From NCBI GenBank assembly GCA_031267965.1, contig JAIRYC010000107.1, forward strand, positions 1-35,849: a stretch of 35,849 nucleotides of DNA. Direction: 5' to 3'. Shown here piece after piece: positions 1-7,444 of this stretch (positions are counted from its first letter, which is position 1; each line of letters opens with the position of its first letter). The stretch comes from Oscillospiraceae bacterium. GTDB taxonomy: Bacteria; Bacillota; Clostridia; Oscillospirales; Acutalibacteraceae. Made by a program: the position numbers and the translations under genes. Under the pieces are notes generated by a model. It made no database searches, had not been told where the DNA came from, and saw nothing but the letters and a program-made list of their open reading frames with translations.

Positions 1-118
1 CTTTGCTGAGCGCACCTGTGCCACTGTCGAGCAACGTAACGCTAAAACCTCCGCGCAACGCATAAAGCGCAGCGGAAATTCCGGCGGGACCGGCGCCTAC
101 GATACATACGTCAATCAT
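1..118 (-). CDS. Thioredoxin reductase-like FAD/NAD(P) flavoprotein, N-terminal fragment
   Basis: Only the first 39 codons lie in the window; the gene runs off the left edge. The protein starts MIDVCIVGAGPAGISAA, a textbook N-terminal dinucleotide-binding beta-alpha-beta fold with the GxGxxG signature (residues 8-13), as in thioredoxin reductases and related pyridine-nucleotide disulfide oxidoreductases that bind FAD. The ATG at 116-118 is preceded by an AGGA-type ribosome site and, further up, by a good sigma-A promoter (195-223). The family call rests on the FAD-binding motif only. The redox-active CxxC region that would separate thioredoxin reductase from other family members is outside the window, so trxB is not assigned. 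It is transcribed separately from uvrA, which ends about 120 bases upstream on the same strand. Confidence 0.75.
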   Translation of the reverse strand, partial: MIDVCIVGAGPAGISAALYALRGGFSVTLLDSGTGALSK

Positions 119-194
119 CTTTCGTCCTATTGTCCGCAAAAATATTGCCACGCGTTTTGTATCGCGCAGAAACAACTTTCAATGAGCTGTATTT

Positions 195-223
195 AGTATA
201 ACATGTGCGGATGCAAAATGCAA
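195..223 (-). promoter_or_regulatory. Sigma-A promoter for the thioredoxin reductase-like gene
   Basis: On the minus strand, -35 TTGCAT (218-223), a 17-base spacer and -10 TATACT (195-200), preceded by TGT as an extended -10. It fires towards the flavoprotein start at 118. Confidence 0.75.
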
Positions 224-238
224 TATTCTTCGCACAAC

Positions 239-3058
239 TTACAAAACCTTCCGCAAATACTGTCCTGTCAAAGATTTCTCAGTTGCCGCAACCTCTTCCG
301 GCGTACCCTGTGCCACAATCAGTCCGCCGCGGTCGCCGCCATAAGGTCCTAAATCAATCACTTGGTCGGCAATTTTAATCACGTCCAAGTTGTGTTCAAT
401 CACCAGCATACTGTTGCCGGAATCCACAAGGCGCTGCAAAACCTCAATCAACTTACGCACGTCGGCCGTGTGCAACCCTGTCGTCGGCTCATCAAGGATA
501 TAAATCGTCCGCCCCGTTGCCCGTTTGGCAAGCTCTGTCGCCAGCTTGACGCGCTGTGCCTCACCACCGGAGAGTGTAGTTGCGCTCTGACCCAGTTTAA
601 CGTAGCCCAAGCCTACATCATACAGCGTCTGAATTTTGCGCGCAATTTTGGGGATAGGCTCAAAAAATGCAAGGGCCTCCCCAACAGTCATCTCCAGCAC
701 ATCATAGATGGTCTTGCCCTTATAATGCACCTGCAAGGTTTCGTGGTTATAGCGCGCACCCTTGCACACCTCGCAGGGCACATAAACATCTGGCAGAAAG
801 TGCATCTCAATCTTAACAATGCCGTCGCCTTGGCATGCCTCGCAACGCCCACCGCGCACGTTAAAGCTAAAGCGGTTGGATTTGTAGCCCTTCGCTTTCG
901 CATCCGGCGTTACGGCAAACAGCTCGCGGATATCCGTGAACATACCTGTGTATGTTGCGGGGTTGGAACGTGGCGTGCGCCCAATTGGCGACTGGTCAAT
1001 GCCTATCACCTTATCCAGATGCTCCATACCCAGCAGCTCACGGTGCGCGCCGGATTTTGTCCGTGCCCGGTTAAGTTCGCTCTGCAGGCGTTTATAGAGT
1101 ATCTCATTAACAAGCGACGATTTACCCGAACCGGAAACGCCTGTTACGCACACAAACGCGCCCAATGGGATTTTTACATCAAGGTTTTGCAGATTGTTTT
1201 CACTTGCGCCAAGCACCGTCAGACTTTTACCATTGCCTTTGCGCCGTGTTTTGGGCACAGGTATACGCTCTCGCCCACTAAGGTATTGCCCGGTTATGGA
1301 GTACTCGCAGTCCATGACCTCCTGCGGTGTGCCCTGCGCAACGATCTCTCCGCCGTGAATGCCTGCTCCGGGACCAATATCCACAATGTGGTCCGCCGAA
1401 AGCATGGTTTCCTCATCGTGCTCAACCACAATAAGTGTATTGCCAAGGTCGCGCAGACGCCGCAGGGTTTCCAGCAGCTTTGCGTTGTCGCTCTGGTGTA
1501 GGCCGATGGAAGGCTCGTCCAAAATATACAGCACACCCATGAGCGACGAACCAATTTGTGTCGCAAGGCGGATCCGCTGGCTCTCGCCTCCGGAGAGTGT
1601 GCCTGATGGTCGCGAAAGCGTTAGGTAATCAAGTCCAACGCTGGCAAGGAAGGTCAGCCGTTCGCGGATTTCCTTGAGTATCAGTTCTGCAATTTGCGCC
1701 TGTCGCGGTGTAAGTTTCAGGTTATCAATAAAATCCAGCGCTTTGACTATCGTCATCTCTGTGAATTTGACAATGTTTACGCCGCCGACGGTTACGCTCA
1801 AAGATTCCTCGCGCAGGCGCGCGCCGCCACAGTCAGGGCAGGGAGACATTGTCATGTAGCTCTCCAGCTCCTGCCGCATCCAGTCGCTCTGTGTTTCTTT
1901 ATGGCGGCGTTCCAGGTTGGCGGCAATTCCCTCAAAGTCGGTGTAATATGTGCCGTGTCCATATTCGTTTTTGCGCTGCATTTTGATTTTCTCGCCTTTT
2001 GTGCCATAAAAAAGCACATCCAGTGCTTGCTTGGTCAAATCCTTCACCGGCACGTCCAATGAAAATTTGTAGTGGTTCGCAATACCTTCAAGGTACATCT
2101 GCGCGATTGTGCCGCCTTCTGCTGTGGTCCAGCCGCTGGCGCGGATTGCCCCCTGACGTATGCTCAGGCGCGGATTTTGAATGATGCGCTCCGGATCCGC
2201 AACCATAAACTGCGCAAGTCCGGAGCACTTTGGGCACGCGCCGTAAGGATTGTTGAAGGAGAACATGCGTGGACTCATCTCCGGGATTGAGACGCCGTGG
2301 ATTGGGCAAGCGTAGTTGAGAGAAAACAAAAGCTCCTTGCCGTCAATAATATCCACAAGCAGCATACCGTTGCTGAGAGAGGTTGCGGTCTCAATGGATT
2401 CCGCCAGCCGCCCACGAATGCCCTCGCCCAGCACAAGCCGGTCAACAATTACTTCAACAGTGTGTTTGATGTTCTTTTCCATCGGTATCGTTTCGGAGAG
2501 GTCGTAAACGCTGCCGTCAACACGCACACGCACAAAACCGCCGCGCCGCGCCGCGTCGAGCTCCTTCATGTGTTCGCCCTTGCGCCCACGCACTAAAGTG
2601 GCAAGAATTTGCAAGCGCGTTCCCTCCGGCAGAGCGAGAACCTTCTCCACAATATCATCTACAGTCTGCCGCTCAATTTCACGTCCGCACTCGGTGCAGT
2701 GAGGTATACCCACACGCGCGTAAAGCAGGCGCAGATAGTCGTAAATCTCCGTGACGGTGCCCACTGTGGAGCGTGGGTTTTTGCTCGTCGTCTTCTGGTC
2801 GATTGAGATTGCGGGGGAGAGCCCGTCGATTGCGTCAACCTTGGGCTTTTCCATTTGGCCCAAAAACATGCGGGCGTAGCTGGAAAGCGACTCCACATAG
2901 CGGCGCTGTCCCTCGGCGTAAATGGTGTCGAAGGCCAACGAGGACTTACCGGAGCCGGAAAGCCCGGTGAAAACGATGAGCTTATCCCGCGGGATTGTGA
3001 TAGTGACATTTTTAAGGTTGTGTTCGCGGGCACCAACAACGGTGAGATCTTTTTGCAC
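239..3058 (-). CDS. uvrA: UvrABC excision nuclease subunit A
   Basis: UvrA is the DNA-damage sensor of nucleotide excision repair; as a dimer it loads UvrB at bulky lesions in the cytoplasm. The 939-residue product has the full family length and architecture. The first Walker A is GLSGSGKSS at residues 32-40. Zinc-binding cysteine pairs follow (CTECG, CPKCSG, CPDCGG), then the ABC signature LSGGESQR, a second Walker [10 protein letters not shown], the central CEAC...CEVC zinc module and a second signature LSGGEAQR. Both Walker B regions (YILDEP) are present. The start is a GTG at 3056-3058 with TAAGGAG seven bases upstream. That ribosome site overlaps the stop codon of the preceding gene, so uvrA is translationally close-coupled to it. 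It is the last gene of a unit starting at rnc. No partner uvrB or uvrC is in the window. Confidence 0.97.
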   Translation of the reverse strand: MQKDLTVVGAREHNLKNVTITIPRDKLIVFTGLSGSGKSSLAFDTIYAEGQRRYVESLSSYARMFLGQMEKPKVDAIDGLSPAISIDQKTTSKNPRSTVGTVTEIYDYLRLLYARVGIPHCTECGREIERQTVDDIVEKVLALPEGTRLQILATLVRGRKGEHMKELDAARRGGFVRVRVDGSVYDLSETIPMEKNIKHTVEVIVDRLVLGEGIRGRLAESIETATSLSNGMLLVDIIDGKELLFSLNYACPIHGVSIPEMSPRMFSFNNPYGACPKCSGLAQFMVADPERIIQNPRLSIRQGAIRASGWTTAEGGTIAQMYLEGIANHYKFSLDVPVKDLTKQALDVLFYGTKGEKIKMQRKNEYGHGTYYTDFEGIAANLERRHKETQSDWMRQELESYMTMSPCPDCGGARLREESLSVTVGGVNIVKFTEMTIVKALDFIDNLKLTPRQAQIAELILKEIRERLTFLASVGLDYLTLSRPSGTLSGGESQRIRLATQIGSSLMGVLYILDEPSIGLHQSDNAKLLETLRRLRDLGNTLIVVEHDEETMLSADHIVDIGPGAGIHGGEIVAQGTPQEVMDCEYSITGQYLSGRERIPVPKTRRKGNGKSLTVLGASENNLQNLDVKIPLGAFVCVTGVSGSGKSSLVNEILYKRLQSELNRARTKSGAHRELLGMEHLDKVIGIDQSPIGRTPRSNPATYTGMFTDIRELFAVTPDAKAKGYKSNRFSFNVRGGRCEACQGDGIVKIEMHFLPDVYVPCEVCKGARYNHETLQVHYKGKTIYDVLEMTVGEALAFFEPIPKIARKIQTLYDVGLGYVKLGQSATTLSGGEAQRVKLATELAKRATGRTIYILDEPTTGLHTADVRKLIEVLQRLVDSGNSMLVIEHNLDVIKIADQVIDLGPYGGDRGGLIVAQGTPEEVAATEKSLTGQYLRKVL

Positions 3059-3069
3059 TGTGTTACTCC

Positions 3070-3594
3070 TTATTTTTGCGCAGCTTTTGGAAATCTCTTT
3101 TCTCTTATTTTGTTCAGTAATTTTTGCAGTATGTTTGGCTTTGTTTTGCTTAATATAATGGGGATAGGCTCTTGCCTAGGCTCGTCCAATACCCATGGGA
3201 CTGTGAAATATATGTTTAGTTGTATTCTATTATTGGAAAATGTACTTGGGACACATGCAAGAGAGCTTGAGAACCTGCACTCAAAGCCATCAGCAAGTTG
3301 AAGTTTGGACGATTCAGTATATTTAATGTTGCCGTAGAGATGGTAAAAGCCGCAATATTGCAACAGATCGTTTTGAAAGCTGCAATCATAAACTTCCGAT
3401 GGTTTTGTGACGTTCATGCCCAGCTCATCAAAAAACGCAATCACTTCGGTTGGGAAATTGGGCGCTGCGGCGTAGTAATTGAGGCAGTCTTGGCAACTGC
3501 ACAGCCAATCTTCTCCAGGGTTACTGTACGCAGCTTGGGTCGCCGCTCTATCGAACTCTATTACTGCATTGCCAATTTGGCGTTGTTGCATCAT
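3070..3594 (-). CDS. Conserved hypothetical protein with CxCxxC motif (Gram-positive family)
   Basis: A 174-residue protein starting at the ATG at 3592-3594, which has GGAGG seven bases upstream; a longer reading frame to 3759 exists but would overlap the preceding gene and lacks a ribosome site. Near residues 28-33 is a CSCQDC cluster followed by LNYY, then a segment [18 protein letters not shown] and [11 protein letters not shown]. This layout recalls a widespread uncharacterised Gram-positive family (short Cys motif, then a predicted helix ending in GxxxxKxxEVY, then a GGFYH-like strand). I know no function for that family. The C-terminus is basic ([13 protein letters not shown]). The gene sits 29 bases after the EutL-like gene and 11 bases before uvrA, so it belongs to the same transcription unit. 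Confidence 0.75.
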   Translation of the reverse strand: MMQQRQIGNAVIEFDRAATQAAYSNPGEDWLCSCQDCLNYYAAAPNFPTEVIAFFDELGMNVTKPSEVYDCSFQNDLLQYCGFYHLYGNIKYTESSKLQLADGFECRFSSSLACVPSTFSNNRIQLNIYFTVPWVLDEPRQEPIPIILSKTKPNILQKLLNKIREKRFPKAAQK

Positions 3595-3623
3595 GTGCCC
3601 ACCTCCCGCAAGCATTGTGTGAA

Positions 3624-4280
3624 TCAACTCAGCGGCTGTGCCGCAACTCTGCAAACTTCTTCCGCAAACGCGTCGCAGGCGACACGGCACGCCGCTTGCT
3701 CTCCGGTGAGCAGTCCGCCCGCAAAGTTGGTTTCGCTCGGCGGACCCCAAAATACGCACAGACGCACGTCCGCCGCCTTGAGTGCCGCGTCCAGACCCGC
3801 CATTGCCTCCAGCGGCGGCGCGATCAAATACGCCAGCGGCTCACCCTCGCGAATGCCCGCCACGCCGGAAAGGTAACTCCCTGTGGATGAGACGCAGTGG
3901 GCAAAGTAACACACGCTGTCCTCAGGGTTTGCGCTGTAAAACGCCGCATCCTCCGTCACACAGGCGATTGCCGCATCCAATCCGCCGCGTATTTTTTCGG
4001 GGTCGTCAGCCGCCAAGGCGCCAAAAAATTCGCCCGCCAGCGCGGTGGAGGCATTGCCTGCGCCTGCATACATACTTTTGGCGTAGACTACGCGCACATG
4101 CGCTTTTTTAGTGGCTTCATCAATGGCAGTGTAGGCGACGTCGTCGCTGTCGCAGGTAAAAAAGCCCAGCGCCCGCTCACTGCCGTCAGCCGCCGCGCCG
4201 AATGCTGTGAGGAACGCCGCGTCCGCGTTGGGCAGAATGCGTGTCGCCAATATTTTTGCGGGAATACGGTCGCCTGTCAC
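3624..4280 (-). CDS. eutL: EutL-like bacterial microcompartment shell protein (tandem BMC domain)
   Basis: The 218-residue product matches EutL, the trimeric tandem-BMC shell protein of the ethanolamine-utilisation microcompartment, in length and in its most characteristic stretches as I recall them. These are CDSDDVAYTAIDEATKK, VVYAKSMYAGAGNAS, SSTGSYLSGVAGI, LAYLIAPPLEA with GLDAALKAADV, and PPSETNFAGGLLTGEQAAC. In EutL the two circularly permuted BMC folds form a pseudo-hexameric tile with a gated pore. The start is GTG at 4278-4280, with AAGGAGG exactly seven bases upstream; a TTG two codons earlier lies too close to that site. No other eut or pdu gene is in the window: the neighbours are rnc upstream and an unknown gene plus uvrA downstream. 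Identity is solid; the role without visible partners is unknown. Confidence 0.88.
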   Translation of the reverse strand: MTGDRIPAKILATRILPNADAAFLTAFGAAADGSERALGFFTCDSDDVAYTAIDEATKKAHVRVVYAKSMYAGAGNASTALAGEFFGALAADDPEKIRGGLDAAIACVTEDAAFYSANPEDSVCYFAHCVSSTGSYLSGVAGIREGEPLAYLIAPPLEAMAGLDAALKAADVRLCVFWGPPSETNFAGGLLTGEQAACRVACDAFAEEVCRVAAQPLS

Positions 4281-4322
4281 AAACAAACCTCCTTCAGCGT
4301 GCAGGAATTTTTCTGTGTGCTT

Positions 4323-4997
4323 TTATGGTTCGCTGATTTTCTCCAGCGCCTTTGCTGCCGCGATTTGTTCCGCGCGTTTTTTGCTCCGTTCCGTTCCACG
4401 CCCGATTTCGTTCCCGTCCAGCAATACCGCCGCAGTAAAAAGTTTGTTGTGCGCGGGTCCGTCTTCGTTGCGCAGGACATACTCAAGTACCGCGCTAGGT
4501 GTGCGCTGAACAAGCTCTTGCAGAAGGGTTTTGCTGTCTTTTACGGAAACCCCGCTGAATTGTTTGTCCTTTAGGAATCGCAGTACGAACGCACGCGCAG
4601 GGTCAATGCCACCGCTATCCAGATAAATAGCCGCCAAAACCGCCTCAAACGCATCCGCCAAGATTGATGGGCGTTCACGTCCGCCAGAGACCTCTTCACC
4701 CCTACCAAGGCGGAGGTAATCACCCAAGCGTATGCTCTTCGCGTAGGCACTCAGCGTGCCCTCGCAGACCGCCGCGGCGCGCTTTTTCGTCAGCTCACCC
4801 TCGGGCAAATTGGGGAAAGCGCCATAAAAATATTCGGCGCTCAAAAAACCCAGCACGGAGTCGCCAAGGAACTCCAGCCGCTCGTTATTTGCGCTTATAT
4901 TACCATGCTCGTGCGCATACGATGAATGCGAAAGCGCACGCTTGAGCAAGTTGACGTCGCTAAAGCGGTAATCCAGCGCAGCTTGCAGATTTTCCAT
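4323..4997 (-). CDS. rnc: Ribonuclease III
   Basis: RNase III cleaves double-stranded RNA, processing rRNA precursors and many mRNAs, as a cytoplasmic homodimer. The 224-residue product shows the RNase III signature NERLEFLGDSVLG at residues 38-50 (metal ligands E42 and D46) and the second acidic pair in ADAFEAVLAAIYLD (D115, E118). A C-terminal double-stranded-RNA-binding domain (about 150-222) begins at DSKTLLQELVQ and ends GRGTERSKKRAEQIAAAKAL. The chosen ATG at 4995-4997 has GGGAG six bases upstream; a longer frame to 5072 would run through the promoter. It is the first gene of the rnc-eutL-unknown-uvrA unit, instead of the frequent rnc-smc context. Confidence 0.96.
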   Translation of the reverse strand: MENLQAALDYRFSDVNLLKRALSHSSYAHEHGNISANNERLEFLGDSVLGFLSAEYFYGAFPNLPEGELTKKRAAAVCEGTLSAYAKSIRLGDYLRLGRGEEVSGGRERPSILADAFEAVLAAIYLDSGGIDPARAFVLRFLKDKQFSGVSVKDSKTLLQELVQRTPSAVLEYVLRNEDGPAHNKLFTAAVLLDGNEIGRGTERSKKRAEQIAAAKALEKISEP

Positions 4998-5039
4998 TGA
5001 TATCTCCCACAGCTTCAACGGGTATAACCCAGATAGATT

Positions 5040-5068
5040 AGTATAACACGCCGGCGAAAAATTTTCAA
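5040..5068 (-). promoter_or_regulatory. Sigma-A promoter of the rnc-eutL-uvrA unit
   Basis: On the minus strand, -35 TTGAAA (5063-5068), a 17-base spacer and -10 TATACT (5040-5045) preceded by TGT. It gives a leader of roughly 35 bases before rnc. Confidence 0.8.
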
Positions 5069-5128
5069 TCATAAATCACGTGCCAGCCGCATAACTATCC
5101 ACGAAAAGCCCATGAAAGGAAGTCTTGA

Positions 5129-5617
5129 ATGTTTGTATATTCCGTAAAAGCCTCACAAATTAAGCTAGCGGCGCTTGTTCTTGCCGTAGTTCTGGCGGCA
5201 GGGACGCTGCTCTACGTCTCCCATAGGGAAAAGCCGGTCAACGATGACGGCGGGATTAGCTTGCAAGCCTCCACTGCCGCGGAGCGCAAGGCATTCCTCA
5301 GCCAGTTTGGCTGGGAGTTTGACGAGGAGCCGAAAGAGGTCGCCGAGGTGCTGATTCCGGAGGAGTTTGACGAAACGTATCAGAACTATAACAGCGTGCA
5401 GCAGGAACAGAATATGGACCTGTTGGCGCTGTGCGGTAAGCGCGTCAAACGTTGGACGTATGACATCAAAAACTATCCCGGATACGAGAAAAAGCCGGGA
5501 ATGGTTCAGGCAAACATTTTGGTATATGACGGCCTTGTAGTTGGCGGAGACGTTTGCTCGCTGGAGCCGAAGGGCTTTTTACAGGGATTCTCATTTCCCG
5601 CAGGAGCAGGGCACTGA
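5129..5617 (+). CDS. DUF4830-like membrane-anchored protein
   Basis: A 162-residue protein with a single N-terminal membrane helix (about residues 10-30) after a short, weakly charged start, followed by an extracytoplasmic domain. That domain contains FLSQFGWEFDEEPKEV, IPEEFDETYQNYN, GKRVKRWTYDIKNYPG, then VQANILVYDGLVVGGDVCS. This pattern (QFGWxV, EEFDxVYxxYN, GKxVKxYTYxVxNYPG, VYxGxVIGGDVCS) is what I associate with DUF4830, a family of unknown function in Oscillospiraceae-type Clostridia. AAAGGAAG lies about six bases upstream of the ATG. It is divergent from rnc and convergent with the LCP gene; a shared hairpin (5658-5686) follows it. No function is proposed. Confidence 0.8.
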   Translation: MFVYSVKASQIKLAALVLAVVLAAGTLLYVSHREKPVNDDGGISLQASTAAERKAFLSQFGWEFDEEPKEVAEVLIPEEFDETYQNYNSVQQEQNMDLLALCGKRVKRWTYDIKNYPGYEKKPGMVQANILVYDGLVVGGDVCSLEPKGFLQGFSFPAGAGH

Positions 5618-5657
5618 CATACAGTTAAATGCTTATTGCGATTGCGGATTAAAAACA

Positions 5658-5686
5658 CAGTGGCATGGTTGTTAATCGTGCCACTG
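5658..5686. terminator. Hairpin terminator between convergent genes
   Basis: An 8-bp perfect stem (CAGTGGCA at 5658-5665, TGCCACTG at 5679-5686) with a 13-base loop lies between the convergent DUF4830-like and LCP genes. Read on the minus strand it is followed by TGTTTTTAA, so it suits the LCP transcript best; on the plus strand the tail is only weakly T-rich. Confidence 0.6.
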
Positions 5687-5698
5687 CAATTATTGGTA

Positions 5699-7219
5699 TT
5701 AGGCTGATTCATCCGGCGTTTCGCTTGTATTGCCTACAGACGCAGATGGCAGAGTTGTGGGAGGGGTTGTCGGCGGCGGAGTGGTAACCGGCGGCGTAGT
5801 TGGCGGAATGGTTGTGGTGGCTGGCGGCGTAGAAGTGGTAATCGGCGGAGTAGTGGTACCCGATGGTGTGGTCGCCGGCGTAGAGGTCGTAACCGGCGGT
5901 GTTGTAGACGGCGCGGTGGTTGTCGCCGGCGGTCTTACAGTCGGCACATAGGGCTGCGTGGCAGGTCTTTGCGGCGGCGGCGTCAGCAAATCAAGTGCGG
6001 ATGGCGCATTTTCGTCAATTTTGATGTTCGTTTGCCCATAAAGCCGCATTTGCAGGTCACGCGCCGCGCGCGGATAGTCAATGATCCACAAGGCAATTGC
6101 GCGCCTTGGGTCGGCGTAGGTGCCATAGAGATATGCGCCGCGGCGCAGGTTCTTGTTCTCCGGGGCTTCAACAGATTCCACATCAAACTTTGCCCAGCCT
6201 TGTGTTATACCCTGCAGACCAAGGTTAGTAAAGCCTGTAAGACCTATATCGGTTTTAACGCTCTTGAGCAATTCGCTTGCCATTTTGGTGACTTGCTCCA
6301 TGTTGGCATCCTTTGCCTGGCGTATCAGCAGGGTAATAATCTTGCGCTGGCGTTCTGTGCGGGCTGTGTCGGAGCCAAGATGACGGATACGGCTGTAAGC
6401 CAGCGCCTGCTTGCCACTGAGCAAAACGTTTTCACCGGCGGTAAGCTTTACGCCGTAATAGGTGCGTGGGTCGTTGTTTACCTCTTTTGCTTCCGCCTCA
6501 CTGACGGTAATACTCACACCGCCGAGGATATCAATAACATTGGCAAAGGTCACAAAGTTAACATAAGCCCAGTGGTCAATACGGATTTTGTAATCGTTCT
6601 CCAGTGTGGGGACAAGTGCTTCCGGTCCGTCCCAAACGAATGAGTGGTTGACCTTGTCAAAGCGCGTTTCACCGTTAATTTTCATATAGGTGTAGCTGTC
6701 ACGCGGGAAGGAAACCAGCGTTATTTTTTTCGTTGATTTATTCAGTGAAGCGAGAATCATCGCGTCGCTGCGTCCAACGTCATTATTGCCACGGCTGTCC
6801 ACGCCAATCAGCAGAACGTTGATGACGTTGGAGCTGTGGGCATTTTCACCGGTCGTAGCCCATTTTTCAAGCAGCTCATTCAGGCTGTCAGCGTCGGAAA
6901 CGCCAAAAATGTTGTCCTCAGGGAAGTCGTCAACGTTATCAATGATTTCTTGGCTTGGGTCAAATATATCGCCGTCGTCTTTTTGGAAAGCAAAAATACC
7001 GCCCACGACTGAACCGGCAAGCAGAAGAAGGGCAAGGAGCGCGCTGCATATGACGATTGCCAGCCGCTTGGGGTTCAGCTTGCCGTTGGGTTGGACAAAT
7101 GCGATTATTTCCCCCGGAATGGAGCGGAAAAACTCAGCGATGTTCCGCATGATGGCATGGATGTTTTTCTTGTTTTTTTGTGTTTCGCCATTTTTATTAT
7201 CTTTGTTGAGATTAGTCAT
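5699..7219 (-). CDS. LytR-CpsA-Psr (LCP) family cell-wall polymer ligase with Thr/Pro-rich tail
   Basis: LCP enzymes move undecaprenyl-phosphate-linked glycopolymers (teichoic acid or capsule type) onto peptidoglycan outside the membrane. The 506-residue protein has a basic cytoplasmic N-terminus, one membrane helix (about 52-77), and an LCP domain (about 130-300). The domain carries VLLIGVDSR, the acidic and arginine residues of GRSDAMIL and SFPRDSY, LSGKQALAYSRIRH, and TERQRKII. The tail (about 413-495) is almost only Thr, Pro, Ala and Ser (TTPP and TSTPATT units), typical of a wall-spanning stalk. The ATG has GGAGG nine bases upstream and a strong promoter about 130 bases upstream. Which polymer it handles cannot be told from the sequence. 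The gene is single and convergent with its left neighbour. Confidence 0.93.
   Translation of the reverse strand: MTNLNKDNKNGETQKNKKNIHAIMRNIAEFFRSIPGEIIAFVQPNGKLNPKRLAIVICSALLALLLLAGSVVGGIFAFQKDDGDIFDPSQEIIDNVDDFPEDNIFGVSDADSLNELLEKWATTGENAHSSNVINVLLIGVDSRGNNDVGRSDAMILASLNKSTKKITLVSFPRDSYTYMKINGETRFDKVNHSFVWDGPEALVPTLENDYKIRIDHWAYVNFVTFANVIDILGGVSITVSEAEAKEVNNDPRTYYGVKLTAGENVLLSGKQALAYSRIRHLGSDTARTERQRKIITLLIRQAKDANMEQVTKMASELLKSVKTDIGLTGFTNLGLQGITQGWAKFDVESVEAPENKNLRRGAYLYGTYADPRRAIALWIIDYPRAARDLQMRLYGQTNIKIDENAPSALDLLTPPPQRPATQPYVPTVRPPATTTAPSTTPPVTTSTPATTPSGTTTPPITTSTPPATTTIPPTTPPVTTPPPTTPPTTLPSASVGNTSETPDESA
5746..5960 (-). repeat. Low-complexity Thr/Pro-coding repeat inside the LCP gene
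   Basis: Imperfect, GGCGG- and GTGGT-rich repeats (plus-strand sense) encode the TTPP/TSTP tail of the LCP protein. They are degenerate in length and phase, so they reflect protein composition and not a mobile repeat. Confidence 0.7.
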
Positions 7220-7349
7220 CTCTTTTTTCCTCCGTTGTTCTATAAGGTTTAGGGTGTATGCTTAAATTTTACCCAAAATGCATTCCTCCTTGTTGTGTTC
7301 CGCAGAGCACAATCCAAAAAAATTAATAAAGCACTATGAAAACTGATGC

Positions 7350-7378
7350 ATTATACCATAAAACGGCTGTTATTTCAA
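7350..7378 (-). promoter_or_regulatory. Sigma-A promoter of the LCP gene
   Basis: On the minus strand, -35 TTGAAA (7373-7378), a 17-base spacer and -10 TATAAT (7350-7355), preceded by TGG. It leaves a leader of about 125 bases that contains a weak hairpin (TTGTG...CACAA) and an AAGGAGG not followed by a convincing small gene. Confidence 0.8.
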
Positions 7379-7383
7379 CACTA

Positions 7384-7412
7384 TTGCTCTCGGGACTGTT
7401 TTCTGCTATAAT
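7384..7412 (+). promoter_or_regulatory. Promoter of the ileS operon
   Basis: -10 TATAAT (7407-7412) preceded by TGC (extended -10), a 17-base spacer and a weak -35 TTGCTC (7384-7389). It lies only six bases from the divergent LCP promoter. The transcript leader is about 25 bases, too short for a T-box. Confidence 0.7.
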
Positions 7413-7444
7413 AATTTGGTATATTCAAACGGAGGGACGAAAAA

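Noticed and set aside
362-1501. Long open frame of 379 codons on the plus strand inside uvrA
   Set aside because: It is antisense to a clear uvrA and has no ribosome site or recognisable motif; long shadow frames are common opposite G+C-rich genes.
5746-5960. Repeats that could suggest a CRISPR or a mobile repeat
   Set aside because: They have no fixed repeat length or spacers and encode the Thr/Pro tail of the LCP protein in frame.
7219-7290. Leader peptide before the LCP gene (AAGGAGG near an ATG)
   Set aside because: The ATG is one base from the AAGGAGG and the other candidate frames are only a few codons long.
7413-7444. Possible T-box leader before ileS
   Set aside because: The promoter lies about 30 bases before the start codon, leaving no room for a T-box, and no specifier hairpin or T-box core is seen.
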